64,000 nt of DNA from Sphingomonas hengshuiensis (GTDB lineage Bacteria; Pseudomonadota; Alphaproteobacteria; Sphingomonadales; Sphingomonadaceae): NCBI GenBank assembly GCA_003240755.1, contig QFNF01000007.1, positions 62,001 to 126,000 of the forward strand, read 5' to 3'. Numbering within the stretch: the first letter of the stretch is position 1; each line of letters starts with the position of its first letter. Made by a program: the position numbers and the translations under genes. Of the stretch, positions 1 through 9,287 are shown piece after piece. Under the pieces are notes generated by a model. It was not told where the DNA came from and did not search any database. It saw only the letters and a program-made list of their open reading frames with translations.

Positions 1-609
1 GGCGTGCCGTACGGCGCGTTCATCGTGCCGGGCCTGATGATGCTGACGATGCTGACCGAAAGCATCTTCAACGCCAGCTTCGGCATCTTCATGCCCAAAT
101 GGTCGGGGACGATCTACGAACTGCTCTCCGCCCCCGTCTCCACGCTGGAGACGCTGGTCGGCTATGTCGGGGCGGCGGCGTCCAAATCGGTGATCGTGGC
201 GCTGGTGATCTTCGCGACGGCGCATCTGTTCGTCGAGGTGCAGGTCGCGCATCCGGTCTGGGCGCTATGCTATCTGCTGCTGGTCGCCACGACCTTCTGC
301 CTGTTCGGTTTCATCCTCGGCCTGTGGGCGAAGGGGTTCGAACAGTTGCAGGTGATCCCGCTGCTGGTGGTGACGCCGCTGACCTTCCTCGGCGGGGCAT
401 TCTATTCGATCGACATGCTGCCGGGGGTGTGGCGGACGATCAGCCTGTTCAACCCGATCGTCTACCTCATCAGCGGGTTCCGCTGGACCTTCTTCGGTGC
501 GGGCGACGTTTCGGTCGGGGCCAGCCTCGGCGCGACGTTCGGCTTTCTCGTCCTGTGCGTGGCCGTCATCGCAGCGATCTTCCGCACCGGTTGGCGATTG
601 AAGAAATAG
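1..609 (+). CDS. ABC-2 type transporter permease (5' end missing)
   Basis: The frame is open from the first base, so the gene begins upstream; about 200 C-terminal residues are visible. They form several hydrophobic membrane segments and end in a short basic tail (GWRLKK). The stretch [14 protein letters not shown] followed by [13 protein letters not shown] is typical of the last extracytoplasmic loop and final helices of ABC-2 permeases such as those of drug or polysaccharide exporters. It would form the membrane channel of an exporter in the inner membrane, partnered by an ATPase probably encoded just upstream, outside the window. The substrate cannot be told from the sequence. Confidence 0.85.
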   Translation, partial: GVPYGAFIVPGLMMLTMLTESIFNASFGIFMPKWSGTIYELLSAPVSTLETLVGYVGAAASKSVIVALVIFATAHLFVEVQVAHPVWALCYLLLVATTFCLFGFILGLWAKGFEQLQVIPLLVVTPLTFLGGAFYSIDMLPGVWRTISLFNPIVYLISGFRWTFFGAGDVSVGASLGATFGFLVLCVAVIAAIFRTGWRLKK

Positions 610-619
610 GGGACCGAAC

Positions 620-1399
620 ATGGATCTGGGAATTGCCGGCCGCAGGGCGATCGTGTGCGCGTCGAGCGCCGGGCTTGGCCGCGCATGCGCGTTCGAACTG
701 GCGCGGGCCGGGGTCGATATCGTCGTCAACGGACGCGACGCGGCGAAGCTGACCGCGACCGCCGACGCGATCCGCGCCGAAACCGGGGTGACGGTGACGG
801 AGGTGGTCGCCGACCTTTCGGGCGAGGCGGGGCGCGCCGCGCTGCTCGCCGCATGTCCCGACCCCGATATTCTGGTCAACAACAATGGCGGCCCGCCGGT
901 GAAACCCTATACCGAGCTCGACGCCGACGGCATCCGCGCCGGGGTGGAGGCGAATTTCGTGACGCCGGCGCTGCTGATCCAGGCGGTGCTGCCCGGCATG
1001 GTCGCGCGCGGTTTCGGTCGCGTGGTCAACATCACCTCGGGTTCGGTGAAGATGCCGCTCCCCGGCCTCGACCTGTCGAGCGGCGCGCGCGCCGGCCTGA
1101 CCGGGTTCGTCGCGGGCATCGCGCGGCAGGTGGCGGGATCGAACGTCACGATCAACGGCCTGCTGCCCGGATCGTTCGACACCGCCCGCATCGCGTCGAT
1201 GGCGCAAGCGGCGGCGGCGAGGAACGGCACGACCCCGGCCGAGGAAAAGGCGAAGCGGGCCGAATCGATCCCGGCGAAGCGGATCGGCGACCCGGCGGAG
1301 TTCGGCGCGGCCTGTGCCTTTCTGTGTTCGGACAAGGCCGGGTTCATTACCGGGCAGAGCCTGCTGATCGATGGCGGAGCGTTTCCCGGGATCCTGTGA
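620..1399 (+). CDS. SDR family oxidoreductase with atypical active site
   Basis: This 259-residue protein has the short-chain dehydrogenase Rossmann fold: a cofactor-binding Gly motif (ASSAGLGRA, about residues 14-22), NNNGG at about 86-90, the catalytic-position Ser at about 139 (NITSG), and the C-terminal GQSLLIDGGAFPG. The usual Tyr-x3-Lys pair is not visible: the aligned stretch reads LSSGARAGL, with Ser at about 153 and Arg at about 157. A subgroup of SDR proteins shares this NGAR/SGAR-like motif (from memory), so this is probably a family trait rather than damage. Ten bases separate it from the ABC permease, so they may be co-transcribed. The substrate is unknown and catalysis by the classic mechanism is doubtful. 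Confidence 0.88.
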   Translation: MDLGIAGRRAIVCASSAGLGRACAFELARAGVDIVVNGRDAAKLTATADAIRAETGVTVTEVVADLSGEAGRAALLAACPDPDILVNNNGGPPVKPYTELDADGIRAGVEANFVTPALLIQAVLPGMVARGFGRVVNITSGSVKMPLPGLDLSSGARAGLTGFVAGIARQVAGSNVTINGLLPGSFDTARIASMAQAAAARNGTTPAEEKAKRAESIPAKRIGDPAEFGAACAFLCSDKAGFITGQSLLIDGGAFPGIL

Positions 1400-1404
1400 A
1401 CGCG

Positions 1405-3522
1405 TCAGAAAATTCCCAGGAATTTCTTGCGCTGCTCCTTGCGCTCGCCCCGGTTCGAACGGCCATCCTCCGACTTGGCCGTCGTCCCCCGCCCGACATC
1501 GTCGCGCGCCTCGCCCGCTTTGGTCCGCTGGGCGCGCGCCGTCGCGCCGGCCAGCACCGGGCCGCAGGCCGCGCCCTTGGCATCGCCCGGATCGACGAAC
1601 GCCAGCACGCCGGCAAGCGGCGTCGCCACCACCGCAAGGCCCAGCCCCGCACCGGCGCGGCCGAGCAGTTCGGGGCTGACGACCGAATAGCGCGGCTGCG
1701 CGAAATAGCCGCCGATGCCCACCGGCGACTGGCCGGAAAACAGCGAGAAGCGTTTTGAATCCGCCCGCACCGCCAGATCGATCGATTCGTTGCGGAAGCT
1801 GAATCCGCCCCGTCCGACCATCACGTTCTTCTGCGTGTCGATCACGATCGGATCGGCCGCCGCCACTCCGCCGCGCACGGTGAAGCCGATCAGCCCGCAG
1901 TTGATCCGCACCGGCTCCTTCAGCTTCCCCTCGAACATCTTCTGCGCGAAGGTGCCGAGGTCGAGTTCGGACAACTGGATGTTGCGCGTCCAGAAGCTGC
2001 CCGCAGGCAGGATGATCGCGATGCGCCCGTCCGACGCCGCCAGCGAGTCGTGCACCGTATCGCCGGTACCGGTCAGCTTCACTCGCCCCTTGACGGTGCC
2101 GGTGGTGCCCGCCTCCGCGACGCCCCATCCGGCGAGCAGCCGCCCCATCGGCGTCGGCGACAGGCGGATGTCATAGTCGGTGACGGCCGGGCTCCGGCGC
2201 GCGTCGATGACGATGTCCGACGCGACATTGCCGCGCGCCATGGCGAAGGTCAGCGGCGACAGCTTGAGCAGCCGGTCGTTCAGGTCGAGCGTCAGGTCGA
2301 CATTCGACACCGGCAGGCTGCGCGCGCGGACGGTGCCGACCTTGTAGCGTACCTGCGCATCGAAGTTCCTGAGTGCATCGACGTTCAGTTTCGCGTCGGG
2401 AAGCAGGCGGGGCGCGCCGCCGGTCCGCACGACCGCACCGGCCGCGCCCTGCGCCTCGACGCGTTCGAGGTCATAGCCGACGAACGCCGACATATCGACG
2501 ATGTCGAGCGTCCGCGACGTCAGGTCGGCGGTCAGCAACAGGCGCGGCTCGCGCTGCGTCACCGTCAGCCTGCCTGCCAGATCGCTGTCGCCGAATGTCC
2601 CGCGCAACCGTGTGAACTTCCAGTCCGCGCCGTCCTTCGTCATCCGCCCGGTCAGGCGATAGGTCCGCGTGTCGGGCGTGGTGATGCCGAGGACCGCGAA
2701 CACCTCTGCCAGGTTGCGGCCGCGCAGGCGGACGGCAAGGTCCGATCCGTCGAGTTCGGTCGGTCCGGGCAACGTGCCGGCCAGCACCGCCACCGAACGC
2801 GCGACCTCGATCCGTGCGGTCAGCCGGTTCTGCCCGCCCCGGATCGTCGCGTTGGGCGATTGCAGTTCGCCGGTCAGGCGGAACGGCCGCCCCCGCACCG
2901 TGCCGCGCCCGGTGGCGCGGATCGCGTGTTCGAACTGCGTACCGGCCGTGGTCGCAGGCGCGAGGTCGAACCTCCCGTCGAGCAGGAATTGCGGGTCGCG
3001 GTAGCGGATGCGCGTGTCGCGAAACACGCCGCCGCGCACGACCGGCAGCTCCAGCTTCCTGCCCGGCGTGTCCGGATCGCCGAACGTCCAGGTGTTGCGT
3101 TTACGCGCGGCGTCCCAGTGGAGGTCGGCGCGCGCGCCGTCCAGTTCCAGCCAGTTCACCCGCCGCCGCCCGAAGAGGAAGGTCAGCGTGGCGACCGAGC
3201 TGTCGAGCTTCCTCGCCTCGAACACATTGCCGCCGCCGGCCCAGCCGGGGTTCGACACCGACAGCCCTTCGGCAAGGAATTTGAGGTTCACGGGCGCGAA
3301 GTAGAACTGGAAATCGCCGGCGACGCGCACCGTTCGCCCGCTCTGCGACGATGCGATGCGCTCGAACGTGCCTTTCAGGAACCGGCCCCTGGTGATGAAC
3401 AGCACTGCCCAAGCAAGGACGATCGCCGCGACGATCCCGATCAGCGTCCGAAGCGCGATCCGCCGCCAGTCGCGGCGGCGGGGGGCGGCGGGTGCGCCGG
3501 CAGTTTCGGAAACGTCGGCCAT
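1405..3522 (-). CDS. AsmA family protein
   Basis: This 705-residue protein begins with a short cytoplasmic tail and one membrane helix (about residues 22-44), followed by a long periplasmic region rich in beta strands. The opening TRGRFLKGTFERIAS after the helix and the overall design match the AsmA group of bridge-like envelope proteins, which are implicated in phospholipid transport between the two membranes. The C-terminus is unusually basic (RSNRGERKEQRKKFLGIF) and could be a second cytoplasm-facing or nucleic-acid-like tail; its role is unknown. The gene is convergent with the SDR gene (5-base gap) and divergent from rpmI. Confidence 0.85.
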   Translation of the reverse strand: MADVSETAGAPAAPRRRDWRRIALRTLIGIVAAIVLAWAVLFITRGRFLKGTFERIASSQSGRTVRVAGDFQFYFAPVNLKFLAEGLSVSNPGWAGGGNVFEARKLDSSVATLTFLFGRRRVNWLELDGARADLHWDAARKRNTWTFGDPDTPGRKLELPVVRGGVFRDTRIRYRDPQFLLDGRFDLAPATTAGTQFEHAIRATGRGTVRGRPFRLTGELQSPNATIRGGQNRLTARIEVARSVAVLAGTLPGPTELDGSDLAVRLRGRNLAEVFAVLGITTPDTRTYRLTGRMTKDGADWKFTRLRGTFGDSDLAGRLTVTQREPRLLLTADLTSRTLDIVDMSAFVGYDLERVEAQGAAGAVVRTGGAPRLLPDAKLNVDALRNFDAQVRYKVGTVRARSLPVSNVDLTLDLNDRLLKLSPLTFAMARGNVASDIVIDARRSPAVTDYDIRLSPTPMGRLLAGWGVAEAGTTGTVKGRVKLTGTGDTVHDSLAASDGRIAIILPAGSFWTRNIQLSELDLGTFAQKMFEGKLKEPVRINCGLIGFTVRGGVAAADPIVIDTQKNVMVGRGGFSFRNESIDLAVRADSKRFSLFSGQSPVGIGGYFAQPRYSVVSPELLGRAGAGLGLAVVATPLAGVLAFVDPGDAKGAACGPVLAGATARAQRTKAGEARDDVGRGTTAKSEDGRSNRGERKEQRKKFLGIF

Positions 3523-3678
3523 CGCACCCCAACCGTTCGCAGGCGAAACGAGTTCCGGTTATTGCGTTTTGGCGCGGGGCGGGTTAGGGGCGCGCTCTTT
3601 CCACGACCTTTCGGGATTCGCCCGGCCATCTGGGGCTGCCGCGGCAATCCGCACGTCGTGATATTCGAGGAGACCAAA

Positions 3679-3882
3679 ATGCCCAAGCTCAAGACCAAGA
3701 GCGGCGTGAAGAAGCGCTTCAAGCTCACCGCCACCGGCAAGATCAAGCATGGTGTCGCGGGCAAGCGCCACCGCCTGATCTCGCACAACGCGAAGTATAT
3801 CCGCCAGAATCGCGGGACTTCGGTCCTGGCCGACGCCGACACCGCGCGTGTCAAGGCGTGGGCGCCCTACGGCCTTCGTTAA
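3679..3882 (+). CDS. rpmI: 50S ribosomal protein L35
   Basis: The 67-residue basic protein begins MPKLKTKSGVKKRFK and contains GKRHRLISHNAK, the hallmark of bacterial L35, a small component of the large ribosomal subunit. The start is well placed behind GAGGAG with a six-base spacer. It is followed 13 bases later by rplT, the usual partner. The translation factor gene infC, often upstream in other bacteria, is not here; the upstream gene is the divergent AsmA gene, so the operon starts from its own promoter in the 156-base gap before it. Confidence 0.98.
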   Translation: MPKLKTKSGVKKRFKLTATGKIKHGVAGKRHRLISHNAKYIRQNRGTSVLADADTARVKAWAPYGLR

Positions 3883-3895
3883 GGAGTACTGAGCA

Positions 3896-4267
3896 ATGGC
3901 ACGCATCAAGCGCGGCACGACCACCAAGGCGAAGCACAAGCGGATTCTGGATCAGGCGAAGGGCTATTATGGCCGTCGCAAGAACACGATCCGCATCGCG
4001 CGCCAGGCCGTCGAAAAGGCCGGCCAGTACGCTTATCGCGACCGCAAGGTGAAGAAGCGGACCTTCCGCGGCCTGTGGATCCAGCGCATCAACGCCGGTG
4101 TCCGGGCGGAAGGCATCACCTATTCGCAGTTCATGCACGGCTGCAAGCTGGCCGGCATCGAACTGGACCGGAAGGTCCTGGCCGACATCGCGATGCACGA
4201 GGAAGCCGCCTTCAAGGCGATCGTCGCGCAGGCGAAGGCCGCCCTGCCGGAACAGGCCGCCGCGTAA
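3896..4267 (+). CDS. rplT: 50S ribosomal protein L20
   Basis: This 123-residue basic protein starts [18 protein letters not shown] and contains [10 protein letters not shown] and [20 protein letters not shown], all characteristic of L20, which binds 23S rRNA early in assembly of the large subunit. Its length is close to the family norm of about 118. AAGGAG lies nine bases before the ATG. It is the second and last gene of the rpmI-rplT operon and is followed by a strong intrinsic terminator. L20 autoregulates this operon in some bacteria; I cannot identify the RNA site here. Confidence 0.98.
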   Translation: MARIKRGTTTKAKHKRILDQAKGYYGRRKNTIRIARQAVEKAGQYAYRDRKVKKRTFRGLWIQRINAGVRAEGITYSQFMHGCKLAGIELDRKVLADIAMHEEAAFKAIVAQAKAALPEQAAA

Positions 4268-4290
4268 AGCTGCGGTTTGATGGTAAGAGA

Positions 4291-4324
4291 AACGCCGGTG
4301 GGGAAACCCGCCGGCGTTTTTTTT
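4291..4324 (+). terminator. Intrinsic terminator after rplT
   Basis: AACGCCGGTGGG and CCCGCCGGCGTT form a 12-bp stem (one G-U pair in RNA) with a GAAA loop, followed by a run of eight T. This is a textbook rho-independent terminator closing the rpmI-rplT operon, 23 bases after the stop codon. Confidence 0.95.
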
Positions 4325-4365
4325 GTCCGTCGTCATGGTGGGGGCAGCTACGCAATCCACTTCGT

Positions 4366-4461
4366 CGTCATTCCCGCGAAGGCGGGAATCCATAGACGCT
4401 GCCGTTCCGGCTCCATTATCAACGTCGGCGTGCATGGGTTCCCGCCTTCGCGGGAATGACG
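4366..4461. repeat. Palindromic repeat copy A (REP/MITE-like)
   Basis: A 96-base element bounded by a perfect inverted repeat, CGTCATTCCCGCG at the left and CGCGGGAATGACG at the right. Each end also folds on itself (TTCCCGCGAAGGCGGGAA). The centre reads CCATAGACGC and then diverges between copies. Three related copies lie at about 54354, 61053 and 62069. This copy sits between rplT and the GIY-YIG gene, 12 bases before the latter. Confidence 0.9.
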
Positions 4462-4473
4462 GAAGAGTGAGGA

Positions 4474-4788
4474 ATGGTGCGCATCTTCGAACCCTGCGTC
4501 TATATCATCGCCAGTCGCCGCAACGGTACCATCTACACCGGCGTCACGAGCAATCTGATCCAGCGCCTGCACCAACACCGCACCGGCACCTTCCCCGGCT
4601 TCACTGCCGACCATGACTGCACCCGCCTCGTCTGGTTCGAACGTCATGAAACGATGGAAACCGCGATCCAGCGCGAGAAGCGGATCAAGAAATGGAACCG
4701 CGACTGGAAACAGAATCTGGTCGAGCGGGCCAACCCCCACTGGTCCGACCTCGCCACGGGGCTAGGCTTCTCCCCCGTTCCGCAATAA
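4474..4788 (+). CDS. GIY-YIG nuclease superfamily protein (UPF0213/YhbQ-like)
   Basis: This 104-residue protein is essentially one GIY-YIG domain: VYIIAS and IYTGVT provide the two motif tyrosines (about residues 10 and 21), followed by Arg at about 31 in LIQRLHQH, and a later Glu in [12 protein letters not shown]. That set matches the catalytic residues of GIY-YIG endonucleases. Small single-domain members are common in sphingomonads, and their substrate is unknown. GAGTGAGG lies directly upstream; either the ATG or the GTG one codon later could be the start. Its 5' end lies 12 bases after a palindromic repeat. It stands alone between rplT and pheS. Confidence 0.88.
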   Translation: MVRIFEPCVYIIASRRNGTIYTGVTSNLIQRLHQHRTGTFPGFTADHDCTRLVWFERHETMETAIQREKRIKKWNRDWKQNLVERANPHWSDLATGLGFSPVPQ

Positions 4789-4822
4789 AGCCTCGCTCCA
4801 CAGCCAGACCACCGGAGCGACC

Positions 4823-5992
4823 GTGACCCCCGATCTCGACCAATTGCGTGCCGACCTGCTCGCCGCCATCGATGCCTCTGCCGGCGTCGATGCGCTGGAG
4901 GCGGTGCGCGTCCATGCGCTGGGCAAGCAGGGAACGATCACCGGCCTGCTGAAAACGCTGGGCGGCCTGTCGCCCGAAGAACGCCAGACCGTCGCGCCGC
5001 GCATCCATGCCCTGCGCGAAGCAGTCACCGACGCGATCGGCGCCCGCAAGGCGGACCTCGAGGCGAGGGCGCTGGCGGCGAAGCTGGCGGCGGAACGCGT
5101 CGACCTGACGCTGCCGGTCGACCGCGTCGCGCCGGGCGGGGTGCATCCGGTCAGCCAGGTCATGGACGAACTGGCCGAAATCTTCGCCGATCTGGGCTTC
5201 GCGGTGGCGACGGGGCCGGAGATCGAGGACGACTGGCATAATTTCACCGCGCTCAACATTCCGGAGACGCATCCGGCGCGGGCGATGCACGACACGTTCT
5301 ACGCGCAGCGCCGAAGCCCGCAGGGCGAGACCAGCGCAAGCGCGGCCGGCGCTGCCCAGGCAGCGTCCGACGACGGTGGCTCCGCCACCGGCGCGCCCGA
5401 ACGCTACGTCCTGAGAACCCATACGAGTCCGGTGCAAATCCGCACGATGATGGCGCAAAAGCCGCCCATACGCATCATCGCGCCCGGCCGGGTCTATCGC
5501 AGCGATTCCGATGCGACCCACACGCCGATGTTCCACCAGATCGAGGGACTGGTGATCGATCGCGGCATCCATATGGGGCATCTCAAATGGACGCTGGAGA
5601 CGTTCCTGAAGGCCTATTTCGAGCGCGACGATATCGTCCTGCGCCTGCGTCCCAGCTATTTCCCGTTCACCGAACCATCGGCCGAGGTCGATATCGGCTA
5701 TACGCTGGACAAGGGCCGCCGCGTCGTCGGCGGTGATCCGGCGAAGGGCAATGGCGGCTGGATGGAGGTGCTGGGCAGCGGCATGGTCCATCCACGGGTC
5801 ATCGCGGCGTGCGGCCTCGACCCCGACGAGTGGCAGGGCTTTGCCTTCGGCACCGGCGTCGACCGGCTGGCGATGCTGAAATACGGCATGGACGACCTGC
5901 GCCCGTTCTTCGACGGCGACCTGCGCTGGCTGAAACATCATGGCTTCGCGGCGCTGGACGTGCCCACGCTGTCGGGGGGAGTAGGCGCATGA
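4823..5992 (+). CDS. pheS: Phenylalanine-tRNA ligase alpha subunit
   Basis: This is the catalytic class II synthetase subunit (389 residues), which charges tRNA-Phe with phenylalanine as an alpha2-beta2 complex with PheT. Visible are the N-terminal coiled arm, [17 protein letters not shown], the motif 2 region [19 protein letters not shown], and the C-terminal [19 protein letters not shown] (motif 3). Odd feature: between MHDTFY (about residue 160) and LRTHTSPVQ (about 197) lie about 37 residues, where homologues usually have about 7-15. The extra part is Ala/Ser/Gly-rich and is encoded by consecutive DNA palindromes. Its stop overlaps the pheT start (ATGA). Confidence 0.97.
   Translation: MTPDLDQLRADLLAAIDASAGVDALEAVRVHALGKQGTITGLLKTLGGLSPEERQTVAPRIHALREAVTDAIGARKADLEARALAAKLAAERVDLTLPVDRVAPGGVHPVSQVMDELAEIFADLGFAVATGPEIEDDWHNFTALNIPETHPARAMHDTFYAQRRSPQGETSASAAGAAQAASDDGGSATGAPERYVLRTHTSPVQIRTMMAQKPPIRIIAPGRVYRSDSDATHTPMFHQIEGLVIDRGIHMGHLKWTLETFLKAYFERDDIVLRLRPSYFPFTEPSAEVDIGYTLDKGRRVVGGDPAKGNGGWMEVLGSGMVHPRVIAACGLDPDEWQGFAFGTGVDRLAMLKYGMDDLRPFFDGDLRWLKHHGFAALDVPTLSGGVGA
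5303..5400. other. Palindrome-rich in-frame insertion within pheS
   Basis: This stretch encodes roughly residues 161-192 of PheS, a low-complexity segment not expected in the family. It contains three successive DNA palindromes: GCGCAAGCGC (5334-5343), GCTGCCCAGGCAGC (5351-5364, 6-bp stem) and GGTGGCTCCGCCACC (5375-5389, 6-bp stem). The reading frame is kept. Boundaries are approximate because no homologue could be aligned. Confidence 0.6.
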
Positions 5993-8367
5993 AGTTCACC
6001 CTGGGCTGGCTGCACCAGCATCTCGCCACCGATGCCACGCTGGATACGATCCTGGACGGCCTCACCCGCATCGGGCTGGAGGTCGAGGGCGTCGAGAATC
6101 CGGGCGAGAAACTGGCCGCGTTCCGTATCGCCCGCGTGCTGAGCGCCGAACCCCATCCGCAGGCGGACAAGCTGCAGGTGCTGTCGGTCGATGCCGGCGC
6201 CGATGTAGGAAATGGGGGCCCGCTGCAGGTCGTGTGCGGCGCGCCCAATGCCCGCGCGGGGCTGGTCGGCGTGTTCGGCATGCCGGGCGCCACCGTCCCG
6301 GCCAACGGCATGGTGCTGAAGGTCGCGGCGATCCGCGGCGTCGAATCGAACGGCATGATGTGTTCGACGCGCGAACTCGAATTGGGCGAGGACCATGACG
6401 GGATCATCGAACTGCCCGATGATGCCCCGGTCGGCACCCCCTTCCCCGCCTATGCCGGGCTGGACGATCCGGTCATCGACGTCAGCATCACCCCGAACCG
6501 GCAGGATTGCATGGGCGTGCGCGGCATCGCACGCGATCTGGCGGCGGCGGGCTATGGCACGCTCAAACCCCTTGCGATGCCGGAGGTCGCGGGCACGGGC
6601 GCGGGGCCGGACGTCCGGGTCGAGGATGCCGATGGCTGCCCGGCCTTCTATGCGCAGGCGGTGCGCGGGCTGACCAATGGCGAGGCGCCCGAATGGATGC
6701 GCCGCCGGCTGGCCGCGATCGGGCAGAAGCCGATCTCGACGCTGGTCGACATCACCAACTATGTGATGTTCGACCTGGGGCGGCCGCTGCACGTCTATGA
6801 CATGGCCAGGCTGAACGGCGGGCTGGTCGCGCGGCGGGCGGTGTCCGGCGAGCGCGTCGTCGCGCTGAACGGCAAGTCGTACACGCTCGACGGTGGCGAG
6901 ACGGTGATCGCGGACGACGACGCCGTCCACGATATCGGCGGCATCATGGGCGGCGAGCATTCGGGCGTGTCGGCGACGACCACCGACGTGCTGATCGAAT
7001 GCGCGTACTTCACGCCCGAGGCGATCGCGCGGACCGGCCAGAGACTGGCCCTGACCAGCGATGCGCGCACCCGGTTCGAACGCGGCGTCGATCCGGCGTT
7101 CCTCGACCACGGTCTGGCGATCGCGACCGATTACGTGCTGCGACTGTGCGGCGGGACCGCCAGCGGCGTGACGCGTGCCGGATCGCCGCCGGTCGCGCCC
7201 CGCACCATCACCCACCGGCCGGAGCGGGTGGCGACCCTGGGCGGGCTGGACGTGGCCGAGAACCGGCAGCGCGACATCCTCGAACGGCTGGGCTTTGCGG
7301 TCGGCGATGGCTGGCAGGTAACGGTCCCGTCGTGGCGGCGCGATATCGACGGTACCGCCGACCTGGTCGAGGAGGTGATCCGGATCGAGGGGCTCGACAA
7401 GGTACCGTCCACCCCGCTCGACCGCCCGGCCGGGGTGGCGGTAGCGACCGCGACCCCCGAACAGAAGCTGGAGCGGCGGATGCGCCGCGCCGCCGCCGCG
7501 CGCGGGCTGGCCGAAGCGATCACATGGAGCTTCATCGCCGACGACGAAGCCGCCCCGTTCGGCGGCGGTGCGTGGGAAGTGGTCAATCCGATCGCCAGCG
7601 ACATGCGGGTGATGCGCCCCTCGCTGCTGCCCGGCCTGCTGAGCGCCGCCGCGCGCAATGCCAGGCGCGGCCAGTCGAGCGTGCGGCTGTTCGAGATTGG
7701 CCGGCGCTATCTGGCGACAGGCGAGCGCGCGACGCTGGGCATTGTGCTGGCGGGCGAGCGAACCCCGCGCAACTGGCGGAGCGGCAAGGCGCAGGGTTTC
7801 GACGCGTTCGACGCCAAGCGCGAGGTACTGGCGCTGCTGGAGGTTGCCGGCGCGCCGGTGGCGAACCTGCAGGTCATGGACGGTGCGGGCGACGTGTTCC
7901 ACCCGGGCCAGTCGGCGACGTTGCGGCTGGGGCCGAAGACGGTGCTGGCGAGCTTCGGCGTGCTGCATCCGACCACTGCCAGGGCGTTCGACCTCGGCGC
8001 AGGCGCGGTCGCCGCCGAAATCTATCTCGACGCACTGCCCGCCAGGCGCGGCAGCGGCTTCATGCGCGCCGCCTATGCGCCCCCGGCGTTGCAGGCGGTG
8101 ACGCGCGACTTCGCGTTCCTCGTCGCCGACGGCGTCGCCGGCGATCAACTGGTGCGCGCGGTACGCGGTGCCGACAAGGCGGCGATCGTCGATGCGCGGC
8201 TGTTCGACGTCTTCGCCGGACAGGGCGTAGAGCCGGGGCACAAGAGCCTTGCGGTCGAAGTCACGTTGCAGCCGGATGCCAAGAGCTTCACCGATGCCGA
8301 GCTGAAGGCGATTTCGGACAGGATCGTCGCGGCGGCGGCGAAGGTCGGCGGGACGCTGCGGGCATGA
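5989..8367 (+). CDS. pheT: Phenylalanine-tRNA ligase beta subunit
   Basis: This 792-residue subunit pairs with PheS. It starts [12 protein letters not shown], followed by the EMAP/tRNA-binding domain (about residues 40-150, with [15 protein letters not shown] just after it), the B3/B4 editing region (about 200-400), the B5 domain, and a C-terminal ferredoxin-fold anticodon-binding domain ending [17 protein letters not shown]. Length matches the family norm of about 800. The ATG overlaps the pheS stop (ATGA), indicating translational coupling, and its own stop overlaps the next start. Confidence 0.97.
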   Translation: MKFTLGWLHQHLATDATLDTILDGLTRIGLEVEGVENPGEKLAAFRIARVLSAEPHPQADKLQVLSVDAGADVGNGGPLQVVCGAPNARAGLVGVFGMPGATVPANGMVLKVAAIRGVESNGMMCSTRELELGEDHDGIIELPDDAPVGTPFPAYAGLDDPVIDVSITPNRQDCMGVRGIARDLAAAGYGTLKPLAMPEVAGTGAGPDVRVEDADGCPAFYAQAVRGLTNGEAPEWMRRRLAAIGQKPISTLVDITNYVMFDLGRPLHVYDMARLNGGLVARRAVSGERVVALNGKSYTLDGGETVIADDDAVHDIGGIMGGEHSGVSATTTDVLIECAYFTPEAIARTGQRLALTSDARTRFERGVDPAFLDHGLAIATDYVLRLCGGTASGVTRAGSPPVAPRTITHRPERVATLGGLDVAENRQRDILERLGFAVGDGWQVTVPSWRRDIDGTADLVEEVIRIEGLDKVPSTPLDRPAGVAVATATPEQKLERRMRRAAAARGLAEAITWSFIADDEAAPFGGGAWEVVNPIASDMRVMRPSLLPGLLSAAARNARRGQSSVRLFEIGRRYLATGERATLGIVLAGERTPRNWRSGKAQGFDAFDAKREVLALLEVAGAPVANLQVMDGAGDVFHPGQSATLRLGPKTVLASFGVLHPTTARAFDLGAGAVAAEIYLDALPARRGSGFMRAAYAPPALQAVTRDFAFLVADGVAGDQLVRAVRGADKAAIVDARLFDVFAGQGVEPGHKSLAVEVTLQPDAKSFTDAELKAISDRIVAAAAKVGGTLRA

Positions 8368-9233
8368 GCGCGGTCCTGACCAACGGGGTCCTGACGGCGA
8401 CGATCGATCCGCTGGGCGCCGAGCTGCAATCGCTGACGGATGCGGACGGGCGCGAGCTGATGACCAATGCCGATCCGGCCTATTGGACCGGCCATGCGCC
8501 GATCCTGTTCCCGATCATCGGCGCGCTGCAGGACGACACGTACCGGGTGGATGGCAAGGCCCATACCCTTGCCAAACACGGCTTTGCACGGCGGCGGATG
8601 TTCGCGAAGGTGGCGCAGAACGATGTTTCGGTGCGCTACGAACTGGCCGACGATGCCGGGACGCGGGCGGACTATCCCTTTGCCTTCGTGCTTCACGTGG
8701 AACATCGGCTGGACGGCGCGACGCTGCATACCGAGGTGGGCGTGACCAATTGCGGCGACCGCGACCTGCCGGCGAGCATCGGATTCCATCCGGCGTTCGC
8801 ATGGCCGCTGCCATACGGACACGACCGGGCGGCGCACCGGATGGTGTTTTCCGTCGCCGAAGGTGACACCGTCGCCGCGATCGCCGCCAACGGGACGATC
8901 GCGGCGCAGCGGCGCGCCAGCCCGCTCGACGGGCGGGACCTGTACCTGACCGACGCGCTGTTCGCCGACGATGCGTTGGTGTTCGATCCGGTGCACAGCG
9001 ACCATGTGACCTATGGCGCCGAAATCGGCCCGCAACTCCGCATCGATTTTCCGGGGATGCCGAAGCTGGGCGTGTGGACGAAGCCGGGATCGGCGTTCGT
9101 GTGCATCGAGCCATGGGACGGAATCGCCGACCCGGAAGGCTTTGCCGGCGACATATTCGACAAGCCCGGCATCCACCGGGTCGCGCCGGGAGCGACGCAC
9201 CGGGCGGCGATGGCGGTGACGCTGCAGGGGTAG
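8364..9233 (+). CDS. Aldose 1-epimerase family protein
   Basis: This 289-residue protein has the galactose-mutarotase-like beta-sandwich fold: GAELQSL near the start, APILFPIIG, KHGFAR (the conserved His at about 68), and SIGFHPAFAWPL (second His at about 138), then FVCIEPWDG with the catalytic-position Glu. Such proteins interconvert the anomers of hexoses or hexose-6-phosphates, or bind other sugars, in the cytoplasm; no signal peptide is seen. It overlaps pheT by four bases (ATGA), so it is co-transcribed with pheST, although no functional link is evident. A parS-like sequence lies inside it (8689-8704). Confidence 0.87.
   Translation: MSAVLTNGVLTATIDPLGAELQSLTDADGRELMTNADPAYWTGHAPILFPIIGALQDDTYRVDGKAHTLAKHGFARRRMFAKVAQNDVSVRYELADDAGTRADYPFAFVLHVEHRLDGATLHTEVGVTNCGDRDLPASIGFHPAFAWPLPYGHDRAAHRMVFSVAEGDTVAAIAANGTIAAQRRASPLDGRDLYLTDALFADDALVFDPVHSDHVTYGAEIGPQLRIDFPGMPKLGVWTKPGSAFVCIEPWDGIADPEGFAGDIFDKPGIHRVAPGATHRAAMAVTLQG
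8689..8704. promoter_or_regulatory. Candidate parS site inside the epimerase gene
   Basis: TGCTTCACGTGGAACA differs at one position from the ParB-binding consensus TGTTTCACGTGGAACA, with an intact CACGTG core. It lies about 27 kb from parA, inside a coding region, which is common for parS. Confidence 0.65.
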
Positions 9234-9287
9234 GTTCCGCGCGAACCCAATCTTGCCGCCCTCCCCGCCCGGCCCTAAAGGCCGGCG

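Noticed and set aside
265..2128. Long minus-strand and alternative-frame open frames over the SDR gene region
   Set aside because: They are Arg/Pro/Ala-rich shadow frames typical of GC-rich DNA and overlap clearly supported genes.
5303..5400. pheS insertion as a sequencing error or frameshift
   Set aside because: The frame is kept throughout and the flanking PheS motifs resume normally, so an insertion is more likely.
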